A program made the position numbers and the translations under genes. 64,000 bases of DNA, from assembly GCF_042665255.1 (NCBI RefSeq), contig NZ_JBHTCD010000019.1. One strand, 5' to 3'. Source of the stretch: Insolitispirillum peregrinum (GTDB lineage: Bacteria > Pseudomonadota > Alphaproteobacteria > Rhodospirillales > Rhodospirillaceae). Shown here in pieces: positions 17,100 through 26,240 of this stretch; within the stretch, counting starts at the first letter, position 1, and every line of letters starts with the position of its first letter. Under the pieces are notes generated by a model that saw only the letters and a program-made list of their open reading frames with translations, was not told the origin of the DNA and did not search any database.

Positions 17100-18614
17100 A
17101 TGACTGACTTTCCGCTTCTCTCCGTAGTCACCTTCCTCCCGCTGGTCGGCGTGTTCTTCATCCTGTTCATTCGCGGGGCTGAAGAAACCGTATCGCGCAA
17201 CGCATTCAGCGTTGCGCTGCTGACCTCGGTGGTGACGTTTGCGGTCTCCCTGTTCGTCTGGACAGGCTTCAACCCTGCAAGCGCAGACTTCCAGTTCGTC
17301 GAAAAGGCGGCCTGGATGCCTGCGTGGAACATCAACTACCATATGGGCGTTGACGGGATTTCGATGTTCTTCGTCATCCTGTCCACCTTCCTGACCCCGC
17401 TGTGCATCCTGTCCGCCAAGGGCGCGATTTCCAGGCGGATGAAGGAATACATGATCGCCTTCCTGGTCCTCGAGACCTTGATGATCGGCATGTTCTGCGC
17501 CCTCGACTACATCCTGTTCTATGTCTTCTTTGAAGGCGTGCTGATCCCGATGTTCATCATCATCGGGGTGTGGGGTGGCCCGCGCCGGGTGTACGCAGCC
17601 TACAAGCTGTTCCTGTACACCCTGTTCGGCTCGGTGCTGATGCTGGTGGCCCTGATGGCGATGTACTTCACCGCCGGGACCACCGACATTCCGACCCTGA
17701 TGCAGACCAATTTCCCGCGTGACATGCAGATCTGGCTGTGGCTGGCCCTGTTCGCCTCCTTCGCCGTGAAGGTGCCGATGTGGCCGGTGCATACCTGGCT
17801 GCCCGATGCCCACGTGGAAGCCCCGACCGCCGGTTCGGTGATCCTGGCTGGCGTGCTGCTGAAGATGGGGGCCTATGGCTTCCTGCGCTTCTCGGTGCCG
17901 ATGCTGCCGCTGGCCACCGACATGTTCTCGCCGCTGATCTTCACCCTGTCGATCGTTGCGGTGATCTATACCTCGCTGGTGGCGCTGGTGCAGAAGGACA
18001 TGAAGAAGCTGATCGCCTACTCGTCGATCGCTCACATGGGCTTTGTGACCATCGGTATCTTTGCGCTGACCCAGCAGGCCATCGAAGGTGCGATCTTCCA
18101 GATGCTCGCCCACGGCGTGGTGTCCGGTGCGCTGTTCCTGTGCGTCGGCGTGGTCTATGACCGCCTGCATACCCGTGAGATCGGTCGTTACGGCGGCCTG
18201 TCGAACAACATGCCGAAGTACGCGATGGTGTTCCTGTTCTTCACCATGGCCTCTGCCGGCCTGCCGGGGACTGCCGGTTTCGTCGGCGAATTCCTGGTGC
18301 TGGCCGGGACCTTCCAGGCGAACACCTGGGTGGCCCTGTTCGCAGCGACCGGCCTGATCCTGGGGGCTGCCTACATGCTGGTGCTGTACCGTGGCATCTG
18401 CTTTGGCAAGCTGACCAGGGACGACGTCAAGGCGATGCTGGACATGAGCCCGCGTGAAATCGCCCTGTTCGTGCCGCTGATTGTTGCGACGCTGTGGATG
18501 GGGATTTATCCCTCCACCTTCCTGGAGCCGATGCATGCTTCGGTCCTGCATCTGATCGAACACTATCAGACGGCGCTGGCAGCGGTTGATCCGTCTGCCG
18601 TGGCGGCCCGCTGA
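17100..18614 (+). CDS. nuoM: NADH-quinone oxidoreductase subunit M
   Basis: NuoM (504 aa) is an antiporter-like proton pump with about 14 membrane helices. The FFEGVLIPMFIIIGVWGG segment contains the functional glutamate; VHTWLPDAHVEAPTAGSV and KKLIAYSSIAHMG are channel motifs. The ATG at 17100 follows AAGG by about six bases. Order nuoL-nuoM-nuoN is conserved across bacteria. Confidence 0.96.
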   Translation: MTDFPLLSVVTFLPLVGVFFILFIRGAEETVSRNAFSVALLTSVVTFAVSLFVWTGFNPASADFQFVEKAAWMPAWNINYHMGVDGISMFFVILSTFLTPLCILSAKGAISRRMKEYMIAFLVLETLMIGMFCALDYILFYVFFEGVLIPMFIIIGVWGGPRRVYAAYKLFLYTLFGSVLMLVALMAMYFTAGTTDIPTLMQTNFPRDMQIWLWLALFASFAVKVPMWPVHTWLPDAHVEAPTAGSVILAGVLLKMGAYGFLRFSVPMLPLATDMFSPLIFTLSIVAVIYTSLVALVQKDMKKLIAYSSIAHMGFVTIGIFALTQQAIEGAIFQMLAHGVVSGALFLCVGVVYDRLHTREIGRYGGLSNNMPKYAMVFLFFTMASAGLPGTAGFVGEFLVLAGTFQANTWVALFAATGLILGAAYMLVLYRGICFGKLTRDDVKAMLDMSPREIALFVPLIVATLWMGIYPSTFLEPMHASVLHLIEHYQTALAAVDPSAVAAR

Positions 18615-18642
18615 GTCGGGATCTGGGAAAGGGAACAAGAGA

Positions 18643-20082
18643 ATGACCTCACTTGCCAACCTGAGCCTTGCCGCTCCCGAGCTGCTGATGGCCGCCGCCG
18701 GTCTGGTGTTGTTGATGATCGGCGTCTATCAAAAGGGCGATGCCACCCGTCTGGTCGGCTGGCTGGCCGTTCTGGTGATGGTGGTTGCCGGTGTTCTGGT
18801 CCTGAAGGGTGCTGGCGCAGAGGCCAGCACCACCTTCAAGGGCATGTTTGTGACTGACACCTTTGCGGTTTACGCCAAGGTGATGGTGTTGGGGGCTTCG
18901 GCCCTGTCGCTGATCCTGTCGCTGGGCTGGCTGGCGCAGGAAGAGATCAAGAAGTTCGAATACGCGGTGCTGGTGCTGTTTGCCACCCTCGGCATGCTGA
19001 TGATGGTATCGGCCAACGACCTGATGTCGCTGTACATCGGTCTGGAGCTGCAGTCACTGGCCCTGTACGTGCTTGCCTCGTTCAAGCGTGACAGCGTGAA
19101 GTCGACCGAAGCCGGCCTGAAGTACTTTGTGCTCGGTTCGGTTGCTTCGGGCATGATGCTGTACGGCATGTCGATGGTGTACGGCTTCAGCGGCACCACC
19201 AACTTTGAAGTCCTGTCCGAAGTCCTGTCGGAACATCAGGCGACCGGCATGGTTGTCGGTCTGGTGTTCGTGATGGCTGGTCTGGCGTTCAAGGTGTCGG
19301 CGGCGCCGTTCCACATGTGGACCCCGGACGTCTATGAAGGGGCACCGACCCCGGTGACTGCCTTCTTTGCGCTGGCCCCGAAGATTGCCGCCATTGCCCT
19401 GTTCGTCCGTGTCATGACCGGCCCGTTTGCCGATCTGATCGGTGCGTGGCAGCAGGTGATGTGGATCATTGCCGTCCTGTCGATGATCGTCGGTTCCTTT
19501 GGTGCCATCGGTCAGCAGAACATCAAGCGCCTGATGGCCTACTCCTCGATCGGTCACATGGGCTATGCCCTGATCGGTCTGGTGGTTGGCAATGAGGAAG
19601 GCGTGCAGGGGATCCTGATCTACCTCGCCATCTACGTGTTCATGAACATCGGTGCCTTTGCGATCATTCTGTCGATGCGGCAGAAGGGTCGTGCCCTGGA
19701 AGGCATCAGCGATCTGGCCGGTCTGTCAAAGACCTCGCCGCTGATGGCTGCCGCTCTGGCGATCTTCATGTTCTCGATGGCCGGTATCCCGCCGATGGCT
19801 GGCTTCTTTGGCAAGTTTTACGTGTTCATCTCGGCGGTGCATGCCGGTATGTACTGGCTGGCGGTGATCGGTGTGCTGACCAGCGTCGTCGGGGCGTACT
19901 ATTACCTGCGTATCGTCAAGGTGATGTACTTCGACGAGCCGACGGAAGCCTTTGACACGCCGCGTCTGGCCAACCGGGTCATTCTGCTGGTGGCTGGTGT
20001 GTTCACGCTGTTCTACATCGTGTACCCGTCGCCGCTGCTGCTGACCGCTCAGGCTGCTGCCAAGTCGCTGTTTGCCTACTAG
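18643..20082 (+). CDS. nuoN: NADH-quinone oxidoreductase subunit N
   Basis: This 479-residue antiporter-like subunit closes the operon. It has about 14 membrane helices, the FHMWTPDVYEGAPTPVTAFF channel motif and the IKRLMAYSSIGHMGYALIG segment. The ATG at 18643 lies after a purine-rich AAGGGAAC-like site; an in-frame start inside nuoM was rejected. Its stop codon lies in the left arm of the palindrome that starts the repeat at 20079. Confidence 0.95.
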   Translation: MTSLANLSLAAPELLMAAAGLVLLMIGVYQKGDATRLVGWLAVLVMVVAGVLVLKGAGAEASTTFKGMFVTDTFAVYAKVMVLGASALSLILSLGWLAQEEIKKFEYAVLVLFATLGMLMMVSANDLMSLYIGLELQSLALYVLASFKRDSVKSTEAGLKYFVLGSVASGMMLYGMSMVYGFSGTTNFEVLSEVLSEHQATGMVVGLVFVMAGLAFKVSAAPFHMWTPDVYEGAPTPVTAFFALAPKIAAIALFVRVMTGPFADLIGAWQQVMWIIAVLSMIVGSFGAIGQQNIKRLMAYSSIGHMGYALIGLVVGNEEGVQGILIYLAIYVFMNIGAFAIILSMRQKGRALEGISDLAGLSKTSPLMAAALAIFMFSMAGIPPMAGFFGKFYVFISAVHAGMYWLAVIGVLTSVVGAYYYLRIVKVMYFDEPTEAFDTPRLANRVILLVAGVFTLFYIVYPSPLLLTAQAAAKSLFAY

Positions 20083-20184
20083 AGCATTTTCCGTTCTCCC
20101 TGGATCACGTCAAATGCTCTAGTGCCTTGTATTTTAAGCAAATACGTCGTCGCAGATGGACCCATCTGCTCGGGATTTGCTCTA
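20079..20184 (+). repeat. Nested-palindrome intergenic repeat, copy 1
   Basis: Part one is an inverted repeat, CTAGAGCATTT (20079-20089) with AAATGCTCTAG (20112-20122). Part two is a 47-base body (20138-20184) with nested palindromes: GCAAAT/ATTTGC outside and GCAGATGG/CCATCTGC inside. The body matches copy 2 (21253-21299) at 46 of 47 bases in the same orientation. It fills the nuoN-birA gap and ends directly at the birA start. Confidence 0.8.
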
Positions 20185-20185
20185 A

Positions 20186-20974
20186 ATGAATGATTGGACG
20201 GGAATGGTTCAACAAACCAGTTCTCTGATATCGGGCGAGGCGCTACCCCATGGGTGGCGCCTCGTTGTTCTATCAGAGGTAGACAGCACCAACGACGAAT
20301 TGCGCCGCCGTGCCAGCGAAGAGCCGTTTGATGGCCTGGCGGTGGTGGCCGAACGGCAAACCGCTGGCCGTGGACGGCGAGGGCGGGCATGGGCCAGTCC
20401 ACGGGGGAACCTGTATCTGTCCTTGCGCTTGCGGCAGGCTGACAGTCTGGCGGAGACTGCCTTGCTGTCGTTCGTCTCTGCGGTGGCTCTGGCCGATGCC
20501 ATCGCCGAACTGGCCCCGCAGGTACCGCTGGCGCTGAAGTGGCCGAACGACGTGCTGGTGGCGGGATGCAAGGTGTCGGGCATTCTGCTGGAAAGCGATG
20601 GTCCGGCGATCATTGTGGGGATCGGGGTTAACCTGACTGAAGCGCCGGAGGCCACTCAGGCGCTCTATCCGCCGACATCGTTGCGACAGCAGGGCCTGAC
20701 GGTCACCGTTGCCGGATTTGCGCCGGTGTTCCTGCGTCACTTGTCCGAAAGGGTGGCCCTGTGGCGTCGTGGCGGGATGGCCGCCATCCGCCCCCTGTGG
20801 CTGGCGCGGGCGCATGGAATTGGCGGTCGCCTGATTGCCCGCCTGCAGGACGGGCAGGAGCTGGTGGGGTTTTTTGAAGACCTGTCTCCGGATGGAGCCT
20901 TGCTGCTGCGGTTGCCCACTGGTGAACTGCGCTCGATCCTTGCCGCCGACGTGTTCTTTGAGCATCAACCGTAA
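20186..20974 (+). CDS. birA: Biotin--[acetyl-CoA-carboxylase] ligase (BirA), short form
   Basis: This 262-residue enzyme activates biotin with ATP and attaches it to biotin carboxyl carrier protein. The ATP/biotin loop GRGRRGRAW (about residues 63-71), LKWPNDVLV and GILLE motifs are present, followed by a C-terminal SH3-like domain. The N-terminal winged-helix repressor domain of E. coli BirA is absent, so it is a ligase only. The start is uncertain: the ATG at 20186 abuts a repeat and has no ribosome binding site, while an in-frame ATG at 20204 follows GGACGGGA. The nuoN-birA-coaX-rnj order is conserved in alphaproteobacteria. Confidence 0.9.
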   Translation: MNDWTGMVQQTSSLISGEALPHGWRLVVLSEVDSTNDELRRRASEEPFDGLAVVAERQTAGRGRRGRAWASPRGNLYLSLRLRQADSLAETALLSFVSAVALADAIAELAPQVPLALKWPNDVLVAGCKVSGILLESDGPAIIVGIGVNLTEAPEATQALYPPTSLRQQGLTVTVAGFAPVFLRHLSERVALWRRGGMAAIRPLWLARAHGIGGRLIARLQDGQELVGFFEDLSPDGALLLRLPTGELRSILAADVFFEHQP

Positions 20975-21315
20975 GGTGTTTTTGCCGTCTGGTTGCTTTA
21001 AAGTTCACTTCACATTTTTCCATCGCCAGAAGCTTATTGGTTATCATTCTTCTTGCGTCCGTGCTAATGGATGAAGCACCAATACTCTGTTCGCTCCGCG
21101 TGTGCGACACCACGATTTGCTCCCCTGGCCAGGCCGCGCGCGGCTGGTCATGATCTGTTTCGGTGCCTGTCCACTTGGGTGCCCTGTGGGCTTCCAGAGC
21201 ATGTGTCGTTTCCCGAGGGGAATGACACATGCTCTGGCCTCCTGTTTGTTCTGCAAATACGTCGTCGCAGATGAACCCATCTGCTCGGGATTTGCTCTAG
21301 TTGGAGTCTTCGGCC
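20975..21315. other. Gene-free interval between birA and coaX
   Basis: No gene is visible in these 341 bases. The right part (21194-21299) is copy 2 of the nested-palindrome repeat; in the left part (20975-21193) I see nothing recognisable. The coaX ribosome binding site region lies at the end. Confidence 0.6.
21194..21299 (+). repeat. Nested-palindrome intergenic repeat, copy 2
   Basis: A 21-base arm at 21194-21214 pairs with 21217-21237 (two wobble pairs, two-base loop), forming a very stable hairpin. It is followed by the 47-base body (21253-21299) shared with copy 1. The left hairpin has the AGAGCAT core in common with copy 1 but is otherwise different, so only the body is conserved at near identity. 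Confidence 0.8.
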
Positions 21316-22089
21316 ATGTTGCTGGTCATTGATTCGGGTAACACCAATATCGTTTTCGCGATCTACGATGGCGAGGAAGTCAAGGGCGAGTGGCGGTCTT
21401 CGACCCGTGCCGACCGGACTGCGGACGAATATGGTGTTTGGTTGTCGCAATTGATGACCTATCAGGGAATTGATCCGCTGGCGGTCAATGCCGCGATCAT
21501 TGCCTCGGTGGTGCCGGCCAATGTGTTCACCCTGAAAACGCTGTGCCGCCGGTATTTCCGCGTCGAGCCGCTGGTGGTGGGGGAACCGTCGGTCGATCTT
21601 GGTCTGAACATCTGCATGGACCGACCGGAAGAAGTCGGTGCCGACCGGCTGGTGAATGCGGTTGCCGCACACAACAAATACCCCGGCCCGTTGATCATCA
21701 TTGATTTCGGGACGGCAACCACGTTTGATGTGGTGGACGGGGAGGGGAACTATCATGGCGGGTGCATTTGCCCCGGCATCAACCTGTCCCTCGAAGCCCT
21801 GCACATGGCGGCAGCCCAGTTGCCGCGTGTCGCGGTTGGTCGTCCGAGTCAGGTGATCGGAAAAGCCACCGTTCCGGCGATGAAATCTGGTATCTATTGG
21901 GGCTACATCGGCTTGATTGAAGGGCTGGCAAAGCGCATATCAGAGGAGTTTGGCCAGCCAATGACCATCGTTGCCACTGGGGGACTGGCTCCGTTGTTCG
22001 TCGAAGCAACCGATGTCATCAAATATCTCGATCAGGACCTGACACTTCGGGGCCTCCTGGAAATCTATCGTAGAAACGTGACCTTATGA
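21316..22089 (+). CDS. coaX: Type III pantothenate kinase
   Basis: CoaX (257 aa) phosphorylates pantothenate, the first step of coenzyme A synthesis. The acetate-kinase-superfamily motifs are visible: DSGNTN near the N-terminus (phosphate 1), GADRLVNAVAA, DFGTATTFD (phosphate 2) and GGLAPLF (adenosine) near the C-terminus. The ATG at 21316 gives the family length; a TTG at 21301 is the only upstream option. Its stop overlaps the start of rnj. Confidence 0.95.
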   Translation: MLLVIDSGNTNIVFAIYDGEEVKGEWRSSTRADRTADEYGVWLSQLMTYQGIDPLAVNAAIIASVVPANVFTLKTLCRRYFRVEPLVVGEPSVDLGLNICMDRPEEVGADRLVNAVAAHNKYPGPLIIIDFGTATTFDVVDGEGNYHGGCICPGINLSLEALHMAAAQLPRVAVGRPSQVIGKATVPAMKSGIYWGYIGLIEGLAKRISEEFGQPMTIVATGGLAPLFVEATDVIKYLDQDLTLRGLLEIYRRNVTL

Positions 22090-23768
22090 AATCATCAGAC
22101 CTGCCACAGCTTCGTTCTGCTCCCCACGATCGTCTGGTCTTCCTGCCGCTTGGCGGGACGGGCGAGATCGGTATGAACCTTAACGTTTACGGCTATCAGG
22201 GAAAATTCCTGATCGTGGACATGGGCGTGACCTTCGGGGATGAAACAATCCCCGGCGTCGACGTGGTGATGCCCGACCACCTGTTCCTCGAGGAGCAGGC
22301 CGACAATCTGCTGGGTATCGTGATCACCCACGCGCACGAGGATCATATCGGGGCGCTGGCCTACCTGTGGCCGGATTTGCGTTGTCCCGTGTATTGCTCG
22401 CCTTTCGCTGCGGCGTTCCTTGAAACCAAGCTGAAAGAAGAGCGGCTGGATGGCGATGTGCCGGTCCATGTCGTCCAGCAAGGGGGCCGGGTCACGCTGG
22501 GCCCGTTCGAGATCGAATTCGTCCCGGTGACGCATTCGATCCCGGAAGCCAACATGCTGGCGATCCGCACCGATCTCGGCACCATCGTGCATACCGGCGA
22601 CTGGAAGATCGACCCCGAGCCGGTGGTGGGGCGCTTCATGGATCTGGACCGCCTGCGCGCCATCGGCAACGAAGGGGTGCTGGCGTGCATCAGCGATTCC
22701 ACCAACGTGCTCAACCCCGGCCATTCGGGCTCGGAAGGCGCGGTGCGGGAAAGCCTGATCAATGTGATTGGTCAGTACAAGGGCCGGATCGCGGTCAGCT
22801 GCTTTGCCTCCAACGTTGCGCGTCTGGACAGCCTGATCCATGCCGCCCGCAAGAACGGCCGCGAGGTCTGTCTGGTCGGGCGGTCACTGTGGCGGATTGT
22901 CGATGTCTGCCATCAGGTGGGCCTGCTGGAAAACTGTGGCCGCCTGCTGGAAGCCGAACAGGCCGCCGATCTGCCGGATTCCAGGGTGATGTACATCTGC
23001 ACCGGCAGCCAGGGCGAAGCCCGTGCGGCGCTGGCGCGTATTGCCTGGGGCAGCCACCCCTACGTCAAGCTGGGCAAGGGCGATGTCTGCCTGTTTTCCT
23101 CGCGCGTCATTCCGGGTAACGAAAAGTCGATCTTCAAGCTGCAGAACCAGCTGGTGCTGAACGGCGTCGAAGTGGTGACCGACCGCGAGAAATTCATCCA
23201 TGTGTCCGGGCATCCGGCCAAGGAAGAAGTGGCCGAGCTGTACGGCCTGCTGCGTCCGAAGATGGTCGTTCCGGTGCACGGCGAAGCCCGCCACCTGCAG
23301 GAGCACGCCGATTTTGCCCTGACTCTGGGGGCGGAAGATGCGCTGGTGATTGCTGACGGCGAAGTGGTCGAACTGGCTCCGCACGGGCCCCGGGTGGTTG
23401 CGACCGCCAATATTGGCCGTCTGACCATTGAGGGTGAACGTATCGTTCCGCTCGACAGCCCGGTGCTGCGTGATCGCAAAAAGATGACCATCAATGGTTC
23501 AGCAGTGGTGACGCTGGTGCTGGATCATGGCGGGCGGGTTCTGGGTGAGCCGCTGGTGACCACCCATGGCCTGCTGGTGCCGGAAACCGAGGATGGCGAA
23601 GAGGTCGATCTCGGCGGTCTGGTGCAGGATGCGGTCGAACGGATGGATCGTCGTGCCCGCGGGAGCGATGATGATGTGCGGGAAGTGGTGCGCCGGGTGA
23701 TCCGCCGGGTGTTCCACAACGATCAGGGCCGCAAGCCGGTAACGGATGTGCATCTGGTCCGCCTGTAA
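22086..23768 (+). CDS. rnj: Ribonuclease J
   Basis: This 560-residue metallo-beta-lactamase/beta-CASP ribonuclease has the zinc motif THAHEDH (His82, His84, Asp86, His87), a second His in HTGDWKID, the beta-CASP domain (about residues 220-370) and the VSGHPAKEE and VPVHGEARHL motifs. RNase J combines 5'-3' exonuclease and endonuclease activity in RNA decay and rRNA maturation. The ATG overlaps the coaX stop, so the two are co-translated, a common arrangement in alphaproteobacteria. Confidence 0.95.
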   Translation: MKSSDLPQLRSAPHDRLVFLPLGGTGEIGMNLNVYGYQGKFLIVDMGVTFGDETIPGVDVVMPDHLFLEEQADNLLGIVITHAHEDHIGALAYLWPDLRCPVYCSPFAAAFLETKLKEERLDGDVPVHVVQQGGRVTLGPFEIEFVPVTHSIPEANMLAIRTDLGTIVHTGDWKIDPEPVVGRFMDLDRLRAIGNEGVLACISDSTNVLNPGHSGSEGAVRESLINVIGQYKGRIAVSCFASNVARLDSLIHAARKNGREVCLVGRSLWRIVDVCHQVGLLENCGRLLEAEQAADLPDSRVMYICTGSQGEARAALARIAWGSHPYVKLGKGDVCLFSSRVIPGNEKSIFKLQNQLVLNGVEVVTDREKFIHVSGHPAKEEVAELYGLLRPKMVVPVHGEARHLQEHADFALTLGAEDALVIADGEVVELAPHGPRVVATANIGRLTIEGERIVPLDSPVLRDRKKMTINGSAVVTLVLDHGGRVLGEPLVTTHGLLVPETEDGEEVDLGGLVQDAVERMDRRARGSDDDVREVVRRVIRRVFHNDQGRKPVTDVHLVRL

Positions 23769-23849
23769 AAAAGACAGGCCGAAAAAAGGCCGAGGGGTAT
23801 AACCACAAAGTTCCCGACCATGGGGGCTGGAACAACAAGAGAGCGAGCT

Positions 23850-24254
23850 ATGATTGGACGTTTGAATCATCTGGCGATTGCCGTTCCCGATCTCGAAGCG
23901 GCGGCGGCGACCTATCGTGGCGTGTTGGGGGCAAAGGTATCCGAAGCGGTGCCGCAACCCGATCACGGCGTGACGGTGATTTTTGTCGAACTGCCGAACA
24001 CCAAGATCGAACTGCTGCACCCGCTGGGAGACAACAGCCCGATTGCCGCTTTCCTGCAAAAGAATGCCGCGGGTGGCATTCACCACATCTGCTACGAAGT
24101 GGATGACATTCTGGCCGCCCGCGATACCCTGAAGGCCGAAGGCAAGCGCGTTCTGGGCGACGGCGAGCCGAAAATCGGTGCCCATGGCAAGCCGGTTCTG
24201 TTCCTGCATCCCAAGGACTTTAACGGCGCCCTGGTGGAGCTGGAGCAGGCCTGA
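23850..24254 (+). CDS. mce: Methylmalonyl-CoA epimerase
   Basis: This 134-residue vicinal-oxygen-chelate protein interconverts (S)- and (R)-methylmalonyl-CoA in propionyl-CoA metabolism. Metal ligands are expected at His in IGRLNHLAIAV, His in QPDHGV, His in GGIHHICYEV and the late Glu in ALVELEQA. I chose the ATG at 23850, which begins the conserved MIGRLNHL, over a longer in-frame start at 23820. It closes the birA-coaX-rnj block and ends before a strong terminator. Confidence 0.92.
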   Translation: MIGRLNHLAIAVPDLEAAAATYRGVLGAKVSEAVPQPDHGVTVIFVELPNTKIELLHPLGDNSPIAAFLQKNAAGGIHHICYEVDDILAARDTLKAEGKRVLGDGEPKIGAHGKPVLFLHPKDFNGALVELEQA

Positions 24255-24282
24255 GGCCTGTGTACATCCCTGAAGACAGAAA

Positions 24283-24323
24283 AAAAGGCGCCGGGGGAGT
24301 TTTCCTCGGCGCCTTTTGTTTTT
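24283..24323. terminator. Bidirectional terminator between mce and the globin-coupled receptor
   Basis: GGCGCCG (24287-24293) pairs with CGGCGCC (24307-24313), with an extra GGGA/TCC pairing inside. A run of seven A precedes it and TTTTGTTTTT follows it, so it can stop transcripts from both convergent genes. Confidence 0.9.
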
Positions 24324-24365
24324 GGAGCAGGTCACAGTACAGGATTAAAGAACCACAGGATCATC

Positions 24366-25700
24366 TTACAGCGAGCGAATATCCTGCAGGAACAGATCGA
24401 CCTTGGCGCGCAGCTTTTCAGACTGCGCGGACAGTTCGCGCGATGCTGCCAGAACTTCGTTGGCAGCATGACCGGTTTCAGAACTGGCCTCGGTTACGTT
24501 GCAGATGTTGCTGGTGACGTCGCTGGTCCCGCTGGAGGCTTCCTGCACGTTGCGAGCGATTTCGCGGGTCGCCGCGCCTTGCTCTTCGACCGCTGCGGCA
24601 ATGGCCGAGGCGATTTCGTTGATCTGGGTAATGGTAAACCCGATGCTCTGAATGGCATGAACGGCCCCCTTGGTGGCGCTCTGCACATTCATGATCTGGG
24701 TTGAAATTTCCTCGGTCGCACGGGAGGTCTGGCTGGCCAGCGTCTTGACTTCGTTGGCAACGACGGCAAAACCCTTGCCAGCGTCACCGGCACGGGCGGC
24801 TTCGATGGTGGCGTTCAGGGCCAGCAGGTTGGTCTTGCTGGCGATGTCATTGATCAGCTTGACCACTTCGCCGATTTTGTCGGCAGCCTGGGCCAGACCA
24901 TTGACCAGCTCGTTGGTGCGGGCGGCCTCATCCACGGCACCTTGCGAGATGCGGGTCGATTCCGCTACCTGTCGGCTGATCTCGCTGATCGAGGCATGCA
25001 ACTGCTCTGCAGCCGCGGCCACCGTCTGCACGTTTCCGGCGGCTGATTCTGCCGCGTTGGCAACGACGGTTGCCTGCTGGCTGGTGGCCTCGGCCGTTGC
25101 GGCCATGCTTTGCGATGTTGATTGCAGTTCGGTCGCCGCAGCGGCAACAATTTCGACCATCGAGTGAACTTCATGCTCAAAGACGTTGGCATGCTGGTTC
25201 AGGGTGTTGGCGGCGGTGCTGCGGGCGGCGTCGATATAGACCGAGATGGCGAGGTCCATGTCAAGGAAGACGGCCTTGTTGATCGCGGTGATCATCAGGG
25301 CGGCTTTTTCCGGCTTTTTGCGATAGACCTGATGGACGATGGTGATCAGATGGTTGAGCGTAAAGACGTAACCGCCCATGTACCAGCGGGGTTCCAGACC
25401 AACCTTTTCGTGCACCTTGCCGATGGTGGTGATCTGGGACATGTACTGGTCGTTGAATTCGCCGGTAAAGACGTTGTTCAGCCAGTGGTGGCGCTGCATG
25501 CGGCGGGCGTGATCCAGACTCTGCTGGCCGCCGAAAATGCTGACCAGATTGGCATGCCGTCCGACGTATTGGTAAAAGACTTCCAGAATGCTGTCGATCT
25601 TCGGCTCAAGGATGACACGGAACTCGCGGAGTTGCTGGCGAGTGGCCTCATCAATCTGCAGGAATGCCAAGCGGCCTGCGCGGTCCAAATCGTCGGTCAC
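24366..25700 (-). CDS. Globin-coupled chemoreceptor (HemAT-like methyl-accepting chemotaxis protein)
   Basis: This 444-residue soluble receptor has an N-terminal protoglobin domain (about residues 1-170) and a C-terminal methyl-accepting signalling domain (about 185-444). His97 in IGKVHEKVGLEPRWY is the expected proximal haem ligand. The signalling hairpin tip contains INDIASKTNLLALNATIEAA, where it contacts CheA/CheW. No membrane helix is present, so it is a cytoplasmic oxygen or gas sensor of the HemAT type (aerotaxis in Bacillus and Halobacterium). I chose the GTG at 25700 because GGGGGGAG precedes it by five bases; an in-frame ATG at 25736 has no such site. Confidence 0.9.
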   Translation of the reverse strand: MTDDLDRAGRLAFLQIDEATRQQLREFRVILEPKIDSILEVFYQYVGRHANLVSIFGGQQSLDHARRMQRHHWLNNVFTGEFNDQYMSQITTIGKVHEKVGLEPRWYMGGYVFTLNHLITIVHQVYRKKPEKAALMITAINKAVFLDMDLAISVYIDAARSTAANTLNQHANVFEHEVHSMVEIVAAAATELQSTSQSMAATAEATSQQATVVANAAESAAGNVQTVAAAAEQLHASISEISRQVAESTRISQGAVDEAARTNELVNGLAQAADKIGEVVKLINDIASKTNLLALNATIEAARAGDAGKGFAVVANEVKTLASQTSRATEEISTQIMNVQSATKGAVHAIQSIGFTITQINEIASAIAAAVEEQGAATREIARNVQEASSGTSDVTSNICNVTEASSETGHAANEVLAASRELSAQSEKLRAKVDLFLQDIRSL

Positions 25701-26240
25701 GGGAGCTCCCCCCTTGTTTTGAAAACCAGAAGTCATACCAGTCTGAGACGAGTTACGTCATAAGAGTCGCGCCCGGCCCCTGATCATACCGGCAATGCCA
25801 CTCCCCTTGCATGCTGACGCATTACCTAGCAGAGCAGCTATGCTTTGCACAGGGGGAAACCACTCATAACTTAAGGGATACTACTTTCCCCAAGCAGTGA
25901 TCGTGACACGCTTTTTTGTCAAAATGGAAGTGTTCTAATGGTAGAGCCCTGTGCATTTCGTGCATGGCCTGTTGCTGTGGGCTGTGCCATGGATGATTGC
26001 CATCGTGATGATCAGGGGCAAAATATGGCGGATCTGTCGCCAAAAAAGCAAAAAAGTGGGGGAAAACGGCTGGTGGTGACATTCTTCTGTTGCGAAGGTG
26101 GGGCTCTATTGTCTATGTGATAGGCCTTCAGGATGCTGGTTGCGGCGTGGTCTGCACTGGCGTCCCGGCCCTTTGCCTTTGTGGCTGTCTGGCGCGGTGT
26201 AACGCTGCCGGGCGTGACTGCAGGGTGATCAATACAGCGC
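25701..26240. other. Gene-free interval upstream of tRNA-Leu
   Basis: These 540 bases contain only short low-quality reading frames on both strands. They must hold the promoter of the minus-strand receptor and of the tRNA, but no hexamer pair stands out. I see no repeat or conserved RNA. Confidence 0.5.

Noticed and set aside
20186..20974. BirA as a biotin-operon repressor
   Set aside because: The N-terminal winged-helix DNA-binding domain is absent.
25864..26120. Small reading frames on both strands upstream of tRNA-Leu
   Set aside because: They have unusual His/Pro or Cys-rich composition, no ribosome binding site and overlap each other; no family resemblance.
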